Of a DNA stretch of 64,000 nucleotides, positions 18,675 to 27,878 are shown piece after piece. Where the stretch lies: assembly GCF_003385555.1 (NCBI RefSeq), contig NZ_QOHR01000005.1:130709-194708 (forward strand), given 5' to 3'. The position numbers and the translations under genes were made by a program. Numbering within the stretch: the stretch's first letter is position 1; each line of letters starts with the position of its first letter. This DNA is from Rhodosalinus sediminis. GTDB taxonomy: Bacteria; Pseudomonadota; Alphaproteobacteria; Rhodobacterales; Rhodobacteraceae. The notes under the pieces are model-generated. The model saw only the letters and a program-made list of their open reading frames with translations. It was not told the origin of the DNA and made no database searches.

Positions 18675-19427
18675 ATGACCTTTCCTCATGTCATATGGAC
18701 GTTGCGCCGCACGGGGGGCACCACGCTGGCGACGCTGCTGGCCGATCTGTCGGACTATCCCGGCGTTCAGCATGAACCGTTCAACGCCGAGCGCATTTTC
18801 GGCGAGGTGACGCGCAACTGGACGGCCACCCGTGACACCGGGCTCCTGCGCGCCGACATGCAGCGCGTCCTCGCTCGCAAGCCGGTGATCAAGCACTGCG
18901 TCGAGCTGGTGCCCGAGCCCGTCAACGACGCCCTGCTGACGGTCTCCGCGTCGCTGGGTTACGTGCAGATCGTGCTCGACCGGCGCGCGGACGTGGACCG
19001 GATCCTGTCGCTCGAACTCGCGCGGCACACGGGCGCCTGGGGCAAGGCCGAGGCCCGCCGCGTGCATGAGGCGGTGCAGTCGGGCGAGCGGAGCCTGCCG
19101 CCCATCGATATCGCCGCCGCCGCGACGCATCTGCGGGCCTGCGACCAGCGCCGCCGGAACATGCACGCCCGGTTTGCGGACCACGGCATCGCGCCGTTCG
19201 TCGTCCATTTCGAGGATATCTACGCCGATCCGGTGCGCGGCCGCGACACGGTGGCGGCGCTCACGGCGTTCATCGGCATCGACCGGTCCGCCGTGGACGA
19301 CTACGACGCGCGGGTCGAGGAGGCGCTCCTGACCAAGGGCCAGAAATCGGCCCGCCTTCTCGACCGGGTGCCCAACATCGACGAGGCGCGCGCAGCCCTC
19401 GAGGAGGTCCGCCGCCCGTCGGCCTGA
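18675..19427 (+). CDS. Sulfotransferase-like P-loop protein
   Basis: 250 residues starting MTFPHVIWTLRRTGGTTLAT. The LRRTGGTTL loop at residues 10-18 occupies the place of the usual PRSGST phosphosulfate loop. The HEPFN segment that follows and a late FVVHFEDIYADPVRG region match the LPS/Stf0-like sulfotransferase layout. The altered loop leaves activity uncertain. The ATG at 18675 is chosen because the domain begins at once; the frame is open further upstream but enters the opposite gene. It is divergent from the giant glycosyltransferase and convergent with glf. Confidence 0.6.
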   Translation: MTFPHVIWTLRRTGGTTLATLLADLSDYPGVQHEPFNAERIFGEVTRNWTATRDTGLLRADMQRVLARKPVIKHCVELVPEPVNDALLTVSASLGYVQIVLDRRADVDRILSLELARHTGAWGKAEARRVHEAVQSGERSLPPIDIAAAATHLRACDQRRRNMHARFADHGIAPFVVHFEDIYADPVRGRDTVAALTAFIGIDRSAVDDYDARVEEALLTKGQKSARLLDRVPNIDEARAALEEVRRPSA

Positions 19428-19459
19428 ACGGCGGAGCGCGACCCGCAGCATGGTCGTCG

Positions 19460-20617
19460 TCAGAGCGGCGCGGCCGAGAAGCGGGGCAGCCGGTCGCCTG
19501 CGCGCGCGGCGTCGCGCATGGCGCGCGCGGTGTCGAGCGCTTCGCGGATCGTGACGTCCATGTCGATGTAGCGATAGGTGCCGAGGCGTCCGACGAATGT
19601 CACGTTCTCCTCGGCCTCGGCCATCTCGACGTACCGCGCGAGCAGCGCCTTCTCCGCGACGAGGCGGATCGGATAATAGGGGATGTCCCCGGGACCGCAG
19701 GCGCGGCTGTATTCGCGGTAGCAGACCGTGCCGGCGTGCTCTTCCCAGGGCGCGAAATGCTTGTGTTCGGTGATGCGGGTGAAGGGCACCTCCGGGTCGG
19801 GATAGTTCATCACCGCGCAGCCCTGCCAGTCGCCCTCGGCGCGGAACGCCTCGAAATCGAGCGTGCGGTAGCCGAGGCGGCCGAGCCGGTGCCCGAACCA
19901 TTCGTCGAGCGGCCCGGACCAGACGACGTGATCGTGCCGCTCCGCCATCTCCGGCGCGAAGGCGGTCTCCAGATGCACCTCGATCCCGGCCGCGTCGAGG
20001 ATGCGCTCGACCATGGCGGTGTAGCCCTCCTCTGGGATGCCCTGGAAGCTGTGGAAGAAGTAGTTGTCGTCGTAGCTGAAGCGCAGCGGCAGCCGCTTGA
20101 GGATCGACGCCGGAAGCTTCGCGGGGCTCACGCCCCACTGCTTCTCGGTGTAGCCGCGCAGGAAGGCGTCGTAGAGTTCGCGCCCCACCATGCGCAGCGC
20201 CTGCTCCTCGAAGCTCGCGGCCTCGCCCTCGCCCGCCTCGGCGCGCGCGGCGACATGCGCGCGCGCCTCTTCCGGGCGCAGGGTCGCGCCGAAGAACTGA
20301 TTGATCGTGTGAAGGTTGAGCGGCATCGCGTAGACGCGCCCGCGCGCCGTGGTGCGGACCTGATGGCGGTAGGGGCGGAAGCGGGTGAAGCCGTTGACGT
20401 AGTCCCAGACCTCCGCGTCGTCGGTGTGGAAGATGTGCGGGCCGTAGCGATGCACCAGCACGCCGGTCTCCGGGCAGCGCTCGGTGTGGCAGTTGCCGGC
20501 GATATGGGGGCGCGCCTCCACCACGGTGGCGCGGTGACCGCTCTCGCTCAGCGACCGGGCGATGACGGCGCCGGACAATCCGGCGCCCACCACGAGGACA
20601 CGCACGCCGGCCTCCAT
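19460..20617 (-). CDS. glf: UDP-galactopyranose mutase
   Basis: 385 residues, the normal length of the flavoenzyme. The N-terminus has a Rossmann dinucleotide motif, VVGAGLSGAVIARSL, then EARPHIAGNCHTE and YGPHIFHTD, the hallmark segments of UDP-galactopyranose mutase. YTEKQWGVSP and NYPDPEVPFTRITEHKHF carry active-site residues. It interconverts UDP-galactopyranose and UDP-galactofuranose in the cytoplasm, implying galactofuranose in the exported polysaccharide. It stands alone on the minus strand with an AT-rich upstream region (20620-20680). A GTG five codons in is an alternative start. Confidence 0.92.
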   Translation of the reverse strand: MEAGVRVLVVGAGLSGAVIARSLSESGHRATVVEARPHIAGNCHTERCPETGVLVHRYGPHIFHTDDAEVWDYVNGFTRFRPYRHQVRTTARGRVYAMPLNLHTINQFFGATLRPEEARAHVAARAEAGEGEAASFEEQALRMVGRELYDAFLRGYTEKQWGVSPAKLPASILKRLPLRFSYDDNYFFHSFQGIPEEGYTAMVERILDAAGIEVHLETAFAPEMAERHDHVVWSGPLDEWFGHRLGRLGYRTLDFEAFRAEGDWQGCAVMNYPDPEVPFTRITEHKHFAPWEEHAGTVCYREYSRACGPGDIPYYPIRLVAEKALLARYVEMAEAEENVTFVGRLGTYRYIDMDVTIREALDTARAMRDAARAGDRLPRFSAAPL

Positions 20618-21113
20618 TTCCAGCCAATGCTGAAATACAACCTAAAAGAGAAAATAATCCGCATCAATACAATCCAGGGAGAAGGTGCGCCGCGTCTGGC
20701 TCCGGTCGCGCCGCGCAGGCGGCCGCCGCGCGGCGCACGGCTATCGGGCAGCCACCCTGCGCCGTCCTGCACGCGCGGATTGTCCGCAAATCGCGGGCAG
20801 CCCATGAGGCGCCGGGATCGGCGCCGATCACGCGTGTCCGGGTCCGCTCCCTGCTCCCGGCGGGGCCGCGGTCCGCCGGCACGACCGGGCCGTCGCGGGC
20901 AGCGCCACCCGGCCGGGGGCCGCGTCGCCAGGCCGAACGCCGGCCGCCGGATCGCGCCCCGGCGCACGGCGGGTGCGATGACCGCCTCCCCCTCAAGCCC
21001 CGGTATCGCGCGACCGTCGTCTCACGGGTGTGCGCCCCCGCGCCGGACGCGTCCGAGGCCCGCGCCGTCCGAGCCTCTCGCCGCGTGCCCGGTCCCTTGC
21101 AGGGGTGGTCGCG
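20618..21113. other. 496-base interval without a recognisable gene
   Basis: Bases about 20620-20690 are AT-rich and are the probable glf promoter. The rest (about 20690-21110) is extremely GC-rich, open in several frames only because stops are rare, and shows no convincing start, ribosome site or conserved protein. I see no repeat or RNA gene in it. Confidence 0.4.
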
Positions 21114-21995
21114 TCAGGCCTCGCCGTCCAGCAGCCCGCTCAGATAGGCGCCGTAGCCGTTCTTCACGAAGCGGTCGGCCTGCGCGCGCAGGTCCGCGGC
21201 GTCGATCCAGCCGTTTGCGAAGGCGATCTCCTCGGGGCATCCGACCTGCTGGCCCTGCCGCTCGGTCAGGGTGCGCACGAAGTTCCCCGCATCCAGAAGG
21301 CTCGCGTGGGTGCCCGTGTCGAGCCAGGCGTAGCCGCGCCCCATGCGCTGCACCGTCAGGCTCCCGGCGTCGAGGTACATCTGCAGAAGATCGGTGATCT
21401 CCAGCTCGCCGCGGGCGGAAGGGCGGACGGCGCGCGCCCGTTCCGGGGCGGTGCCGTCGAGGAAATAGAGCCCCGTGACGGCGAAGGGGGAGGGCGGCGT
21501 CTCGGGCTTCTCGACGATGGCGCGCGCCCGCTGCTCGGCGTCGAAATCGACGACGCCGTACCGCTCCGGATCGGCGACGCGGTAGCCGAAGACGGTCCCG
21601 CCCGCGGCCTGATCCATCGCGGCGCGCAGAAGCTCCGGCAGCCCGTGCCCGAAGAAGAGGTTGTCGCCGAGGATCATCGCCGAGGGCGCGCCGTCGAGGA
21701 ACGCCTCGGCCAGCAGATAGGCCTGCGCGAGGCCCTCGGGCGCGGGCTGCTCGATGTAGGTGAACGAAAGGCCCCACTGGTCGCCGTCGCCGAGCGCGCG
21801 GCGGAACTGCGCCTGATCCTCGGGGGTGGTGATGATCGCGATCTCGCGGATGCCGGCCAGCATCAGCACCGAGATCGGGTAATAGATCATCGGCTTGTCG
21901 TAAATCGGCAGGAGCTGCTTCGAGAGCCCCATGGTGATCGGGTAGAGGCGGGTGCCCGAGCCCCCCGCGAGCACGATGCCCTTGCGCTCGGTCAT
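21114..21995 (-). CDS. rfbA: Glucose-1-phosphate thymidylyltransferase
   Basis: 293 residues. The nucleotidyl-transfer motif GIVLAGGSGTRLYP is at 6-19, followed by KQLLPIYDKPMIYYP, the classic RmlA segment, and by ILGDNLFFGHG and YAWLDTGTHASLL. It makes dTDP-glucose from dTTP and glucose-1-phosphate, the first step of dTDP-L-rhamnose synthesis, and in the family is feedback-inhibited by dTDP-rhamnose. It is the last gene of the minus-strand order rfbC-rfbB-rfbD-rfbA and lies 91 bases after rfbD. Confidence 0.95.
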   Translation of the reverse strand: MTERKGIVLAGGSGTRLYPITMGLSKQLLPIYDKPMIYYPISVLMLAGIREIAIITTPEDQAQFRRALGDGDQWGLSFTYIEQPAPEGLAQAYLLAEAFLDGAPSAMILGDNLFFGHGLPELLRAAMDQAAGGTVFGYRVADPERYGVVDFDAEQRARAIVEKPETPPSPFAVTGLYFLDGTAPERARAVRPSARGELEITDLLQMYLDAGSLTVQRMGRGYAWLDTGTHASLLDAGNFVRTLTERQGQQVGCPEEIAFANGWIDAADLRAQADRFVKNGYGAYLSGLLDGEA

Positions 21996-22086
21996 GCGCC
22001 GTGTCTCCTCCGTGGTGCCGCGCCGGGGCGCTCGGCCGGCGGGCGCGGCTTTCCCGCGGCCCCGCGGTGGTCTCCGCCCGCGGGCG

Positions 22087-22941
22087 TCATGCCGCGCCGA
22101 GCTCGCGCAGGATGTCCCCGAGCCCCGCCCGCCAGTCCGGCCGCGCGAGGCCGAAGGCCGTCGCGGTCGCGCTGCAGTCGAGGCGCGAATTGAGCGGCCG
22201 CCGGGCCGGGGTGGGATACTCCGCCGTCGGGATGTCGGCCACCGCGCAGGTCAGATCGGCCCGTACGAAGATCTCCCGCGCGAAATCCGCCCAGCTCACC
22301 TCCGGCGCGGCGGCGAAGTGGTAGGTCCCCGAGAGATCGGGCGCGCGCGCCAGATGCTCGGCGATGACCCGGCAGGCGTGCGCGATGTCGGCCGCGGGCG
22401 TCGGGCCCCCGATCTGATCCGCGACGATCGAGAGGCTCTCGCGCTCCGCGCCGAGGCGCAGCATCGTCTTGACGAAGTTCGCGCCATGCGCCGAGACGAC
22501 CCAGGAGGTGCGCAGGATCGCGTGCGGCCCGCCCGCGGCGCCCACCCGCTCTTCGCCCAGGCGTTTCGAGCGGCCGTAGGCGTTGAGCGGCGCGGTCGCG
22601 TCTCCGGGCCGCCACGGCGCGGCGCCGGTCCCCGGAAAGACGTAGTCGGTGGAGATCTGCACGAAGGGCAGACCGCGCGCCGCCGCGGCGCGGGCCATCG
22701 CGGCGGGCGCCTCGGCGTTGATCACGATGGCCGCGTGCTCCTCCGCCTCGGCCTTGTCCACGGCGGTCCAGGCGGCGGCGTTGATCACGGCGTCGGCCTT
22801 GGCCGTGTCCACCGCGCGGGCGCAGGCCTCCGGGTCGGAGAGGTCGGCGTCCGCGCGCCCGAGCGCCGTGACCGCCGCGCCGCCCTGACGGCGGAGCTCG
22901 GTCGCCACCTGACCGCTGTGGCCGAAGACCAGAAGCCTCAT
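22087..22941 (-). CDS. rfbD: dTDP-4-dehydrorhamnose reductase
   Basis: 284 residues of the extended SDR family. The NAD(P)H loop is [11 protein letters not shown] (residues 5-15), with [22 protein letters not shown] and the catalytic YGRSK. It reduces the 4-keto-rhamnose intermediate to dTDP-L-rhamnose. The ATG at 22941 overlaps the rfbB stop by four bases, so translation is coupled. Confidence 0.93.
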   Translation of the reverse strand: MRLLVFGHSGQVATELRRQGGAAVTALGRADADLSDPEACARAVDTAKADAVINAAAWTAVDKAEAEEHAAIVINAEAPAAMARAAAARGLPFVQISTDYVFPGTGAAPWRPGDATAPLNAYGRSKRLGEERVGAAGGPHAILRTSWVVSAHGANFVKTMLRLGAERESLSIVADQIGGPTPAADIAHACRVIAEHLARAPDLSGTYHFAAAPEVSWADFAREIFVRADLTCAVADIPTAEYPTPARRPLNSRLDCSATATAFGLARPDWRAGLGDILRELGAA

Positions 22942-23984
22942 GCCCCGGCCCCCAGCCGGCGCCCCACGCCCTCGCGGTCCGCGAGCTCGCGCCACCAATC
23001 CTCGTTGGCGAGGTACCAGTCGACGGTCCGCGCGAGCCCTTCCTCCAGCGTGACGGAGGGGCGCCAGCCGAGTTCCTCGGTGATCCGCGTGGCGTCGATG
23101 GCGTAGCGCAGATCGTGGCCGGGGCGGTCGGCGACGAAGTCGATCAGCCGCTCGTGCAGCGCGCCCGCGGGGCGGCGGGCGTCGAGCAGGCGGCAGATCA
23201 TGCGCACGAGGTCGATGTTGCGCGCCTCGTTCCCGCCGCCGATGTTGTAGGTCCGCCCGGGCGTACCTTGGGCCACCACGGTCAGCAGCGCCTCGGCGTG
23301 ATCCTCGACGTAGAGCCAGTCGCGCACGTTCTCGCCCTGCCCGTAGACCGGGATAGCCCGCCCGGCGAGCGCGTTCAGGATCACCACCGGGATGAGCTTT
23401 TCCGGAAAGTGATAGGGGCCGTAATTGTTCGAGCAGTTGGTCAGCACCACCGGCAGCCCGTAGGTGTGATGCCACGCGCGCACGAGGTGGTCCGAGGCGG
23501 CCTTGGACGCCGAATAGGGGCTGCGCGGGTCGTAGGCCGTCGCCTCGGTGAACTTCACGGAAGGGTCGGGCGGGAGCGAGCCGTAGACCTCGTCGGTCGA
23601 GACGTGGTGAAAGCGGAAGCCCTCGGGCCGGCCTTCGCGGGTCCAGTGGGCGCGCGCGGCCTCCAGCAGGGTGTAGGTGCCGGTGACATTCGTCTCGACG
23701 AATGTGCCGGGGCCGTCGATCGAGCGGTCCACGTGGCTCTCGGCGGCGAGGTGCATCACCGCGTCGGGGCGGTGGGCCGCGAAGATCCGGTCGAGCGCGG
23801 CGCGGTCGCGGATGTCGGCGTGCTCGAAGGCGTAGCGCGGGCTCTCCGCCACTTCCGCGACGTTGTCGAGGCAGGCCGCGTAGGTCAGCGCGTCGAGGTT
23901 GACGACCGCATGCCCCGCCGCCACCGCGCGCCGCACCACCGCCGAGCCGATGAAGCCCGCGCCGCCGGTGACCAGAAGCTTCAT
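22938..23984 (-). CDS. rfbB: dTDP-glucose 4,6-dehydratase
   Basis: 348 residues. The NAD loop is [12 protein letters not shown] near the N-terminus, followed by [21 protein letters not shown] and the catalytic [21 protein letters not shown] is the RmlB signature. It converts dTDP-glucose to the 4-keto-6-deoxy intermediate. It overlaps rfbC upstream and rfbD downstream by four bases each, making a tightly coupled operon. Confidence 0.96.
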   Translation of the reverse strand: MKLLVTGGAGFIGSAVVRRAVAAGHAVVNLDALTYAACLDNVAEVAESPRYAFEHADIRDRAALDRIFAAHRPDAVMHLAAESHVDRSIDGPGTFVETNVTGTYTLLEAARAHWTREGRPEGFRFHHVSTDEVYGSLPPDPSVKFTEATAYDPRSPYSASKAASDHLVRAWHHTYGLPVVLTNCSNNYGPYHFPEKLIPVVILNALAGRAIPVYGQGENVRDWLYVEDHAEALLTVVAQGTPGRTYNIGGGNEARNIDLVRMICRLLDARRPAGALHERLIDFVADRPGHDLRYAIDATRITEELGWRPSVTLEEGLARTVDWYLANEDWWRELADREGVGRRLGAGA

Positions 23985-24553
23985 GCGGCGCCCCCGTGGA
24001 CGAAGGGCGAGACCCAGTCGCGCCAGCGGGGCGCGCGGGCGTCCTTATCGCTCAGGATCGCGCGGTCGGGGTCGATGCCCCAGTCGATGCCGAGGTCCGG
24101 GTCGTCGAAGCGCACCGCGCCGTCGCTCTCCGGCGCGTAGAAATCCGTGCACTTGTAGAGGATCTCGGTATCTGGCTCGAGCGTGGCGAAGCCGTGCAGG
24201 AAGCCTTTGGGCACGAAGAGCTGCCGCCCGCTCTCGGCCGAGAGTTCGACGGCGAGCCACCGGCCGAAGGTCGGGCTGCCGCGGCGCGCGTCCACCGCCA
24301 CGTCGATCAGCCGCCCGCGCCCGCAGCGCACGAGCTTGTCCTGCGCGTGCGGCGGCGCCTGGTAGTGCAGGCCGCGCACGGTGCCGGCCTCGCGGCTGAG
24401 CGACTGGTTGTCCTGCACGAAAGTCAGGTCGAGCCCGTGCTCGGCCATGCGCCGGGCGTTCCACGTCTCGGAGAAGAAGCCGCGATCGTCGCCGAAGCGG
24501 CGCGGCGTCAGCAGGAGCACCCCGTCCAGTGCCGTCGCCTCCACCGTCAGCAT
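23981..24553 (-). CDS. rfbC: dTDP-4-dehydrorhamnose 3,5-epimerase
   Basis: 190 residues from the ATG at 24553, which has GGAGG seven bases upstream; a longer frame to 24616 adds 21 residues without family similarity. The cupin core shows [18 protein letters not shown] with the catalytic His, KLVRC and [11 protein letters not shown]. It epimerises C3 and C5 of the dTDP-keto sugar. It is the first gene of the rfb operon. tspO lies upstream on the same strand; its stop is 76 bases before this start, so it could belong to a separate transcript. Confidence 0.94.
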   Translation of the reverse strand: MLTVEATALDGVLLLTPRRFGDDRGFFSETWNARRMAEHGLDLTFVQDNQSLSREAGTVRGLHYQAPPHAQDKLVRCGRGRLIDVAVDARRGSPTFGRWLAVELSAESGRQLFVPKGFLHGFATLEPDTEILYKCTDFYAPESDGAVRFDDPDLGIDWGIDPDRAILSDKDARAPRWRDWVSPFVHGGAA

Positions 24554-24629
24554 CGCGCCTCCGCCATTCCCGGGCTCGCCTGACGCAGGGCTAGCCCCCC
24601 GGCTGGCGACATGCAACGGCGGGCGCGGC

Positions 24630-25112
24630 TCAGCGCGGCATCGGCGGCGGGTTCGCGGCGACCTCGGGGTTGCGGAGCCACACGGAGAGGTTCAGCGCGC
24701 CGGCGAGCGAGACCCACGAGAGATAGGGCACGAACAAGAGCCCCGCGCGCCAGTCCACCTGCCAGAGCGCCCAGAGCGTCGCCGCCACCGAAAGCCAGAG
24801 CGCGGCGAGCACGCCCATGCCGAGCCTGATCCGCTTGAGCCCGAAAAAGACCGGCGTCCAGAGCCCGTTGAGCGCGATCTGAAGCGCCCAGAGGGCGAGC
24901 GCGAGTTCGGCGCCCGGCTGCCCGGCGGCGAGCGCCCCGGCGGCGGCCATGAAGATGTAGATCACCATCCAGGCGACCGGGAAGAGCCAGTCGGGCGGGG
25001 TCCAGACCGGTTTGGACAGGTCGCGATACCACGGCCCGGGGGCGAAGAGCCCCCCGGTGGAGCCCGCGCCGAAACAGGCGGCGAGCAGGATCGCGAAGAT
25101 CACCCAGTCCAT
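24630..25112 (-). CDS. tspO: TspO/MBR tryptophan-rich sensory protein (CrtK)
   Basis: 160 residues with five predicted transmembrane helices and many Trp residues. KPVWTPPDWLFPVAWMVIYI is the benzodiazepine-receptor signature, and NLSVWLRN lies at the end. In Rhodobacter, TspO is an outer-membrane protein that binds tetrapyrroles and tunes photosynthesis gene expression to oxygen. It lies 58 bases after crtB on the same strand, the same place as crtK in Rhodobacter, and is probably part of the crtI-crtB-tspO unit. Confidence 0.93.
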   Translation of the reverse strand: MDWVIFAILLAACFGAGSTGGLFAPGPWYRDLSKPVWTPPDWLFPVAWMVIYIFMAAAGALAAGQPGAELALALWALQIALNGLWTPVFFGLKRIRLGMGVLAALWLSVAATLWALWQVDWRAGLLFVPYLSWVSLAGALNLSVWLRNPEVAANPPPMPR

Positions 25113-25170
25113 GAAATTGAGCTAGACTGCCGCGACGCGCGGTTCAAGGTGCGCGCGCCGCCTGCGGCGA

Positions 25171-26211
25171 TCAGCCCGCGCGGCGCATGCCCCCCGGAAC
25201 CCGGCGCCGCCGCGCGATCTCGTGCGCCTTGGCGCGCGCGAGCGTGGCGTAGAGCCGGTCCGACCAGTCGCCGGTCTCGGGCTCCGGCGCCGCCGCCGCC
25301 TCGACGAGGAAGGCCGTCTCGGGCAGGGGGCGGGCGTAGAGCAGCGGCGAGACCGGCATCACCAGCGTCGCGGCGCTGCGCACCATGGCGAGGCCGAGCC
25401 AGCCGGCCTTGTGCCGCCCGCCGGTGACCGCGCGCCGCGTGACCGAATCGTGATCCGCCGCGGCGATCCGCCCGTTGATCCCGGCGTAGATGTAGCGCGC
25501 CGCGAAGATGCCGGGCCGCGCGCGGAGCGGCAGGCGCTTCACCCCCGCCTCGGAGCGCGCGTAGAGCGCGTCGGCCTCGCGCAGGAGCCGGCGCACCAGC
25601 GCGCGCACCGGCGGCGTGGCCGCCGGATCGGCGAGGAAGGCCTCCGGGTCGAGGCCGGCGTCCTCCAGCCAGTCGAGCGGCAGGTAGAGCCGCCCCTCGC
25701 GCGCGTCCTCGCCCACGTCGCGGGCGATGTTGGTGAGCTGCATGGCGACGCCCAGATCGCAGGCCCGCGCCAGCGCGCCGCGCTCGCGCACGCCCATCAG
25801 GACGCACATCATCACCCCCACGGCCGAGGCGACGCGCGCCGAATAGGCGTAGAGGTCCGACAGCGTCTCGCAGCGCCGCTCCAGTGCATCCCAGGCGAGC
25901 CCCTCGAGCAGCGCCTCGGGCAGGGCGCGCGGCATCTCCACGGCCTCCACCATGGCGGCGAAGGCGCGGTCGGTCGGCGCGTTGCGCGGCCGCCCGTCGT
26001 AGACGCGGCCGAGGCGCTCCTGCAGGTCGTCGACCGCGGCGGCCTTCGCCTCCTGCAGGTCCACAGCGTCGTCGGCGAGCCGGCAGAAAGCGTAGAGCGC
26101 GAGCGCATGGTCCCGCACGTCCCGCGGCAGAAGATGGGAGGCCGCGTGGAAGCTGCGCGACCCGTGGCGGATCGCCTGCGTGCAGTGGTCGAGATCCGCC
26201 GCCGCGATCAC
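25171..26211 (-). CDS. crtB: 15-cis-phytoene synthase
   Basis: 346 residues from a GTG at 26211 that overlaps the crtI stop (GTGA), indicating coupling. The first Asp-rich motif is FCRLADDAVD and the second is NIARDVGEDAREGRLYLP; both bind the diphosphate-Mg clusters. The enzyme joins two geranylgeranyl diphosphates to phytoene at the membrane surface. Length and order crtI-crtB-tspO are as in Rhodobacter. Confidence 0.95.
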   Translation of the reverse strand: MIAAADLDHCTQAIRHGSRSFHAASHLLPRDVRDHALALYAFCRLADDAVDLQEAKAAAVDDLQERLGRVYDGRPRNAPTDRAFAAMVEAVEMPRALPEALLEGLAWDALERRCETLSDLYAYSARVASAVGVMMCVLMGVRERGALARACDLGVAMQLTNIARDVGEDAREGRLYLPLDWLEDAGLDPEAFLADPAATPPVRALVRRLLREADALYARSEAGVKRLPLRARPGIFAARYIYAGINGRIAAADHDSVTRRAVTGGRHKAGWLGLAMVRSAATLVMPVSPLLYARPLPETAFLVEAAAAPEPETGDWSDRLYATLARAKAHEIARRRRVPGGMRRAG

Positions 26212-27752
26212 GCGGGCACCTCCGCCGGGTCGGGCACCATCTTGTCGAGCACCTCCGCCGAGGAAACGACTCCCGGCAGCCCCGCGCCCGGATGCGTCCC
26301 CGCGCCGGCTAGGTAGAGGCCCTCGGCCTCCTCGCTGACGTTGTGCGGCCGGAACCAGGCGGATTGCAGAATGCGCGGCTCGATCGAGAAGCCGCAGCCC
26401 ATGGGCGAGAGATACCGGTCGCGGAAGTCCTCCGGCGTGTAGATGAGCTCCGCCGAGAGGTGATCCTCGAAGCCGGGGATGACGCGCTGCAACTCGGCGG
26501 CCACCTTCGCGCGGTAGCGGTCGCGCATCTCTGACCAGTCCACCGGATCGTCGTGGCCGAGGTGCGGCACCGGCGAGAGCACGTAGAAGGTGTCGTCGCC
26601 CTCGGGCGCGACGCTGGGATCGGTGACCGAGGGCCGGTGCAGGTAGAGGCTCATGTCGTCGGCGAGATGGCCCTTGAGGAAGATGTCCTGCAGAAGCCCC
26701 TCGTAGCGCGGGCCCGAGAGGATGGTGTGGTGCCCCGCGTCGGGCCACATGCGCGCCGTGCCCTTCGTCCCGAAATACCAGACGAAAAGCCCCATGGACC
26801 ACCGCTTGCGCTCGAGCTTGCGGTCGGACCAGCGCCAGCGCGGCAGGTTGCGCAGGAGCCGCGAATAGGTGTGCCCCGCGTCCGCGTTGGAGACGACGAC
26901 GCGCGCCGGCAGCACCTCGCCGTCGGTCAGGCGCACGCCGGTCGCGCGGCCCTTGTCCACGAGGATCTCGTCGGCCTCCGTGCCGTAGCGGATCTCGCCG
27001 CCCTGCTCGGTGACGACCTTCGCCATGGCGTCGGCGATCGCCTGCACGCCGCCCATCGCGTAGTGGACGCCGTATTCCTTCTCGAGGTGGCTGACGAGCG
27101 CGTACATGGAGGTCACGTGCATCGGGTCGCCGCCGATGAAGAGCGGATGGAACGACAGCGCCATGCGCAGCCGCTCGTCCTTCACCCGCTTCCGCGCGAG
27201 GCCGAGGATCGAGCGGTCCGCGCGCAGCACGCCGAACTCGGGCAGCACCTTGGCGGTGTCCCAGAGCCGGTGCATCGGCTCGGCGACCATGCCCTCGTAG
27301 CCCACGACGTAGCGCCGCTCGGCATCCTTCAGGAAGCGCAGGTATCCGTCTACGTCGCCGGGCGAGAGGCGGCGCACCTCCTCCACCATCGCCTCGGTCG
27401 AGGCGCGGGCGGTGAAATGCGAGCCGTCCGGCCAGCGGATCGTGTAGAAGGGATCGAGCGCGCGCAGGTCCACGTCGGCGTGGAAGTCGCGCCCGCAGGC
27501 GGCCCAGAGCTTCTCGTAGACCTGCGGCACGGTCACGATGGTCGGGCCGAGATCGAAGCGGTGGCCGGCCTCCGTCACCGAGGAGCCGCGCCCGCCGGGC
27601 CGATCCAGCCGGTCGAGCACGGTGACGCGGTAGCCGCGCGCGCCGAGGCGCATCGCCGCCGCCAGACCGCCCAGTCCGGCGCCGACGATCACGGCATGAG
27701 GGGCGGCGGGCGTGGCGCCGGCGACGAGGTTGGGGTCGAGGCGTGTCAACAT
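26208..27752 (-). CDS. crtI: Phytoene desaturase (neurosporene-forming type)
   Basis: 514 residues from the ATG at 27752. The FAD loop is AVIVGAGLGGLAAAMRLG near residue 22. RGSSVTEAGHRFDLGPTIVT and LYLAGAGTHPGAGLPGV are CrtI hallmarks. It introduces double bonds into phytoene; the Rhodobacter-type pathway with CrtC/D/F/A implies a three-step desaturation to neurosporene. A GTG at 27776 is in frame but lies inside the PpsR operator at 27770-27787, so I prefer the ATG despite its weak ribosome site. It is divergent from crtA. Confidence 0.93.
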   Translation of the reverse strand: MLTRLDPNLVAGATPAAPHAVIVGAGLGGLAAAMRLGARGYRVTVLDRLDRPGGRGSSVTEAGHRFDLGPTIVTVPQVYEKLWAACGRDFHADVDLRALDPFYTIRWPDGSHFTARASTEAMVEEVRRLSPGDVDGYLRFLKDAERRYVVGYEGMVAEPMHRLWDTAKVLPEFGVLRADRSILGLARKRVKDERLRMALSFHPLFIGGDPMHVTSMYALVSHLEKEYGVHYAMGGVQAIADAMAKVVTEQGGEIRYGTEADEILVDKGRATGVRLTDGEVLPARVVVSNADAGHTYSRLLRNLPRWRWSDRKLERKRWSMGLFVWYFGTKGTARMWPDAGHHTILSGPRYEGLLQDIFLKGHLADDMSLYLHRPSVTDPSVAPEGDDTFYVLSPVPHLGHDDPVDWSEMRDRYRAKVAAELQRVIPGFEDHLSAELIYTPEDFRDRYLSPMGCGFSIEPRILQSAWFRPHNVSEEAEGLYLAGAGTHPGAGLPGVVSSAEVLDKMVPDPAEVPA

Positions 27753-27769
27753 GAGTCCGATGCTACTAC

Positions 27770-27787
27770 TGTCCACTCAAGTTGACA
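27770..27787. promoter_or_regulatory. PpsR/CrtJ operator, crtI-proximal
   Basis: Perfect TGT-N12-ACA palindrome (TGTCCACTCAAGTTGACA) 17 bases upstream of the crtI ATG. PpsR/CrtJ binds such pairs in Rhodobacter and represses pigment genes under oxygen. It is paired with a second site 49 bases away. Confidence 0.85.
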
Positions 27788-27836
27788 ATAAGCGCAGCCT
27801 GCGGCGTTGGCGACACTTTTCCGGCCCGGGCCGATG

Positions 27837-27854
27837 TGTCAAATTGACTTGACA
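27837..27854. promoter_or_regulatory. PpsR/CrtJ operator, crtA-proximal
   Basis: Perfect TGT-N12-ACA palindrome (TGTCAAATTGACTTGACA) 24 bases upstream of the crtA ATG. Its right half contains TTGACA, so the operator may cover a -35 element. Together with 27770-27787 it gives the two-site arrangement used for cooperative repression of divergent crt promoters. Confidence 0.85.
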
Positions 27855-27878
27855 CTATCGGCTGGAGAGACAGAGACG

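Noticed and set aside
13397-18775. A very long plus-strand open frame opposite the giant glycosyltransferase
   Set aside because: It has Arg/Gly/Ala-rich, non-protein-like composition and mirrors the codon pattern of the minus-strand gene; it is open because stops are rare in such GC-rich DNA.
20690-21110. Minus- and plus-strand open frames between glf and rfbA
   Set aside because: No start with a ribosome site, biased Arg/Pro/Gly composition and no recognisable domain.
27753-27776. GTG start for crtI at 27776
   Set aside because: The codon lies inside the PpsR operator palindrome and adds residues not typical of CrtI; the ATG at 27752 is preferred.
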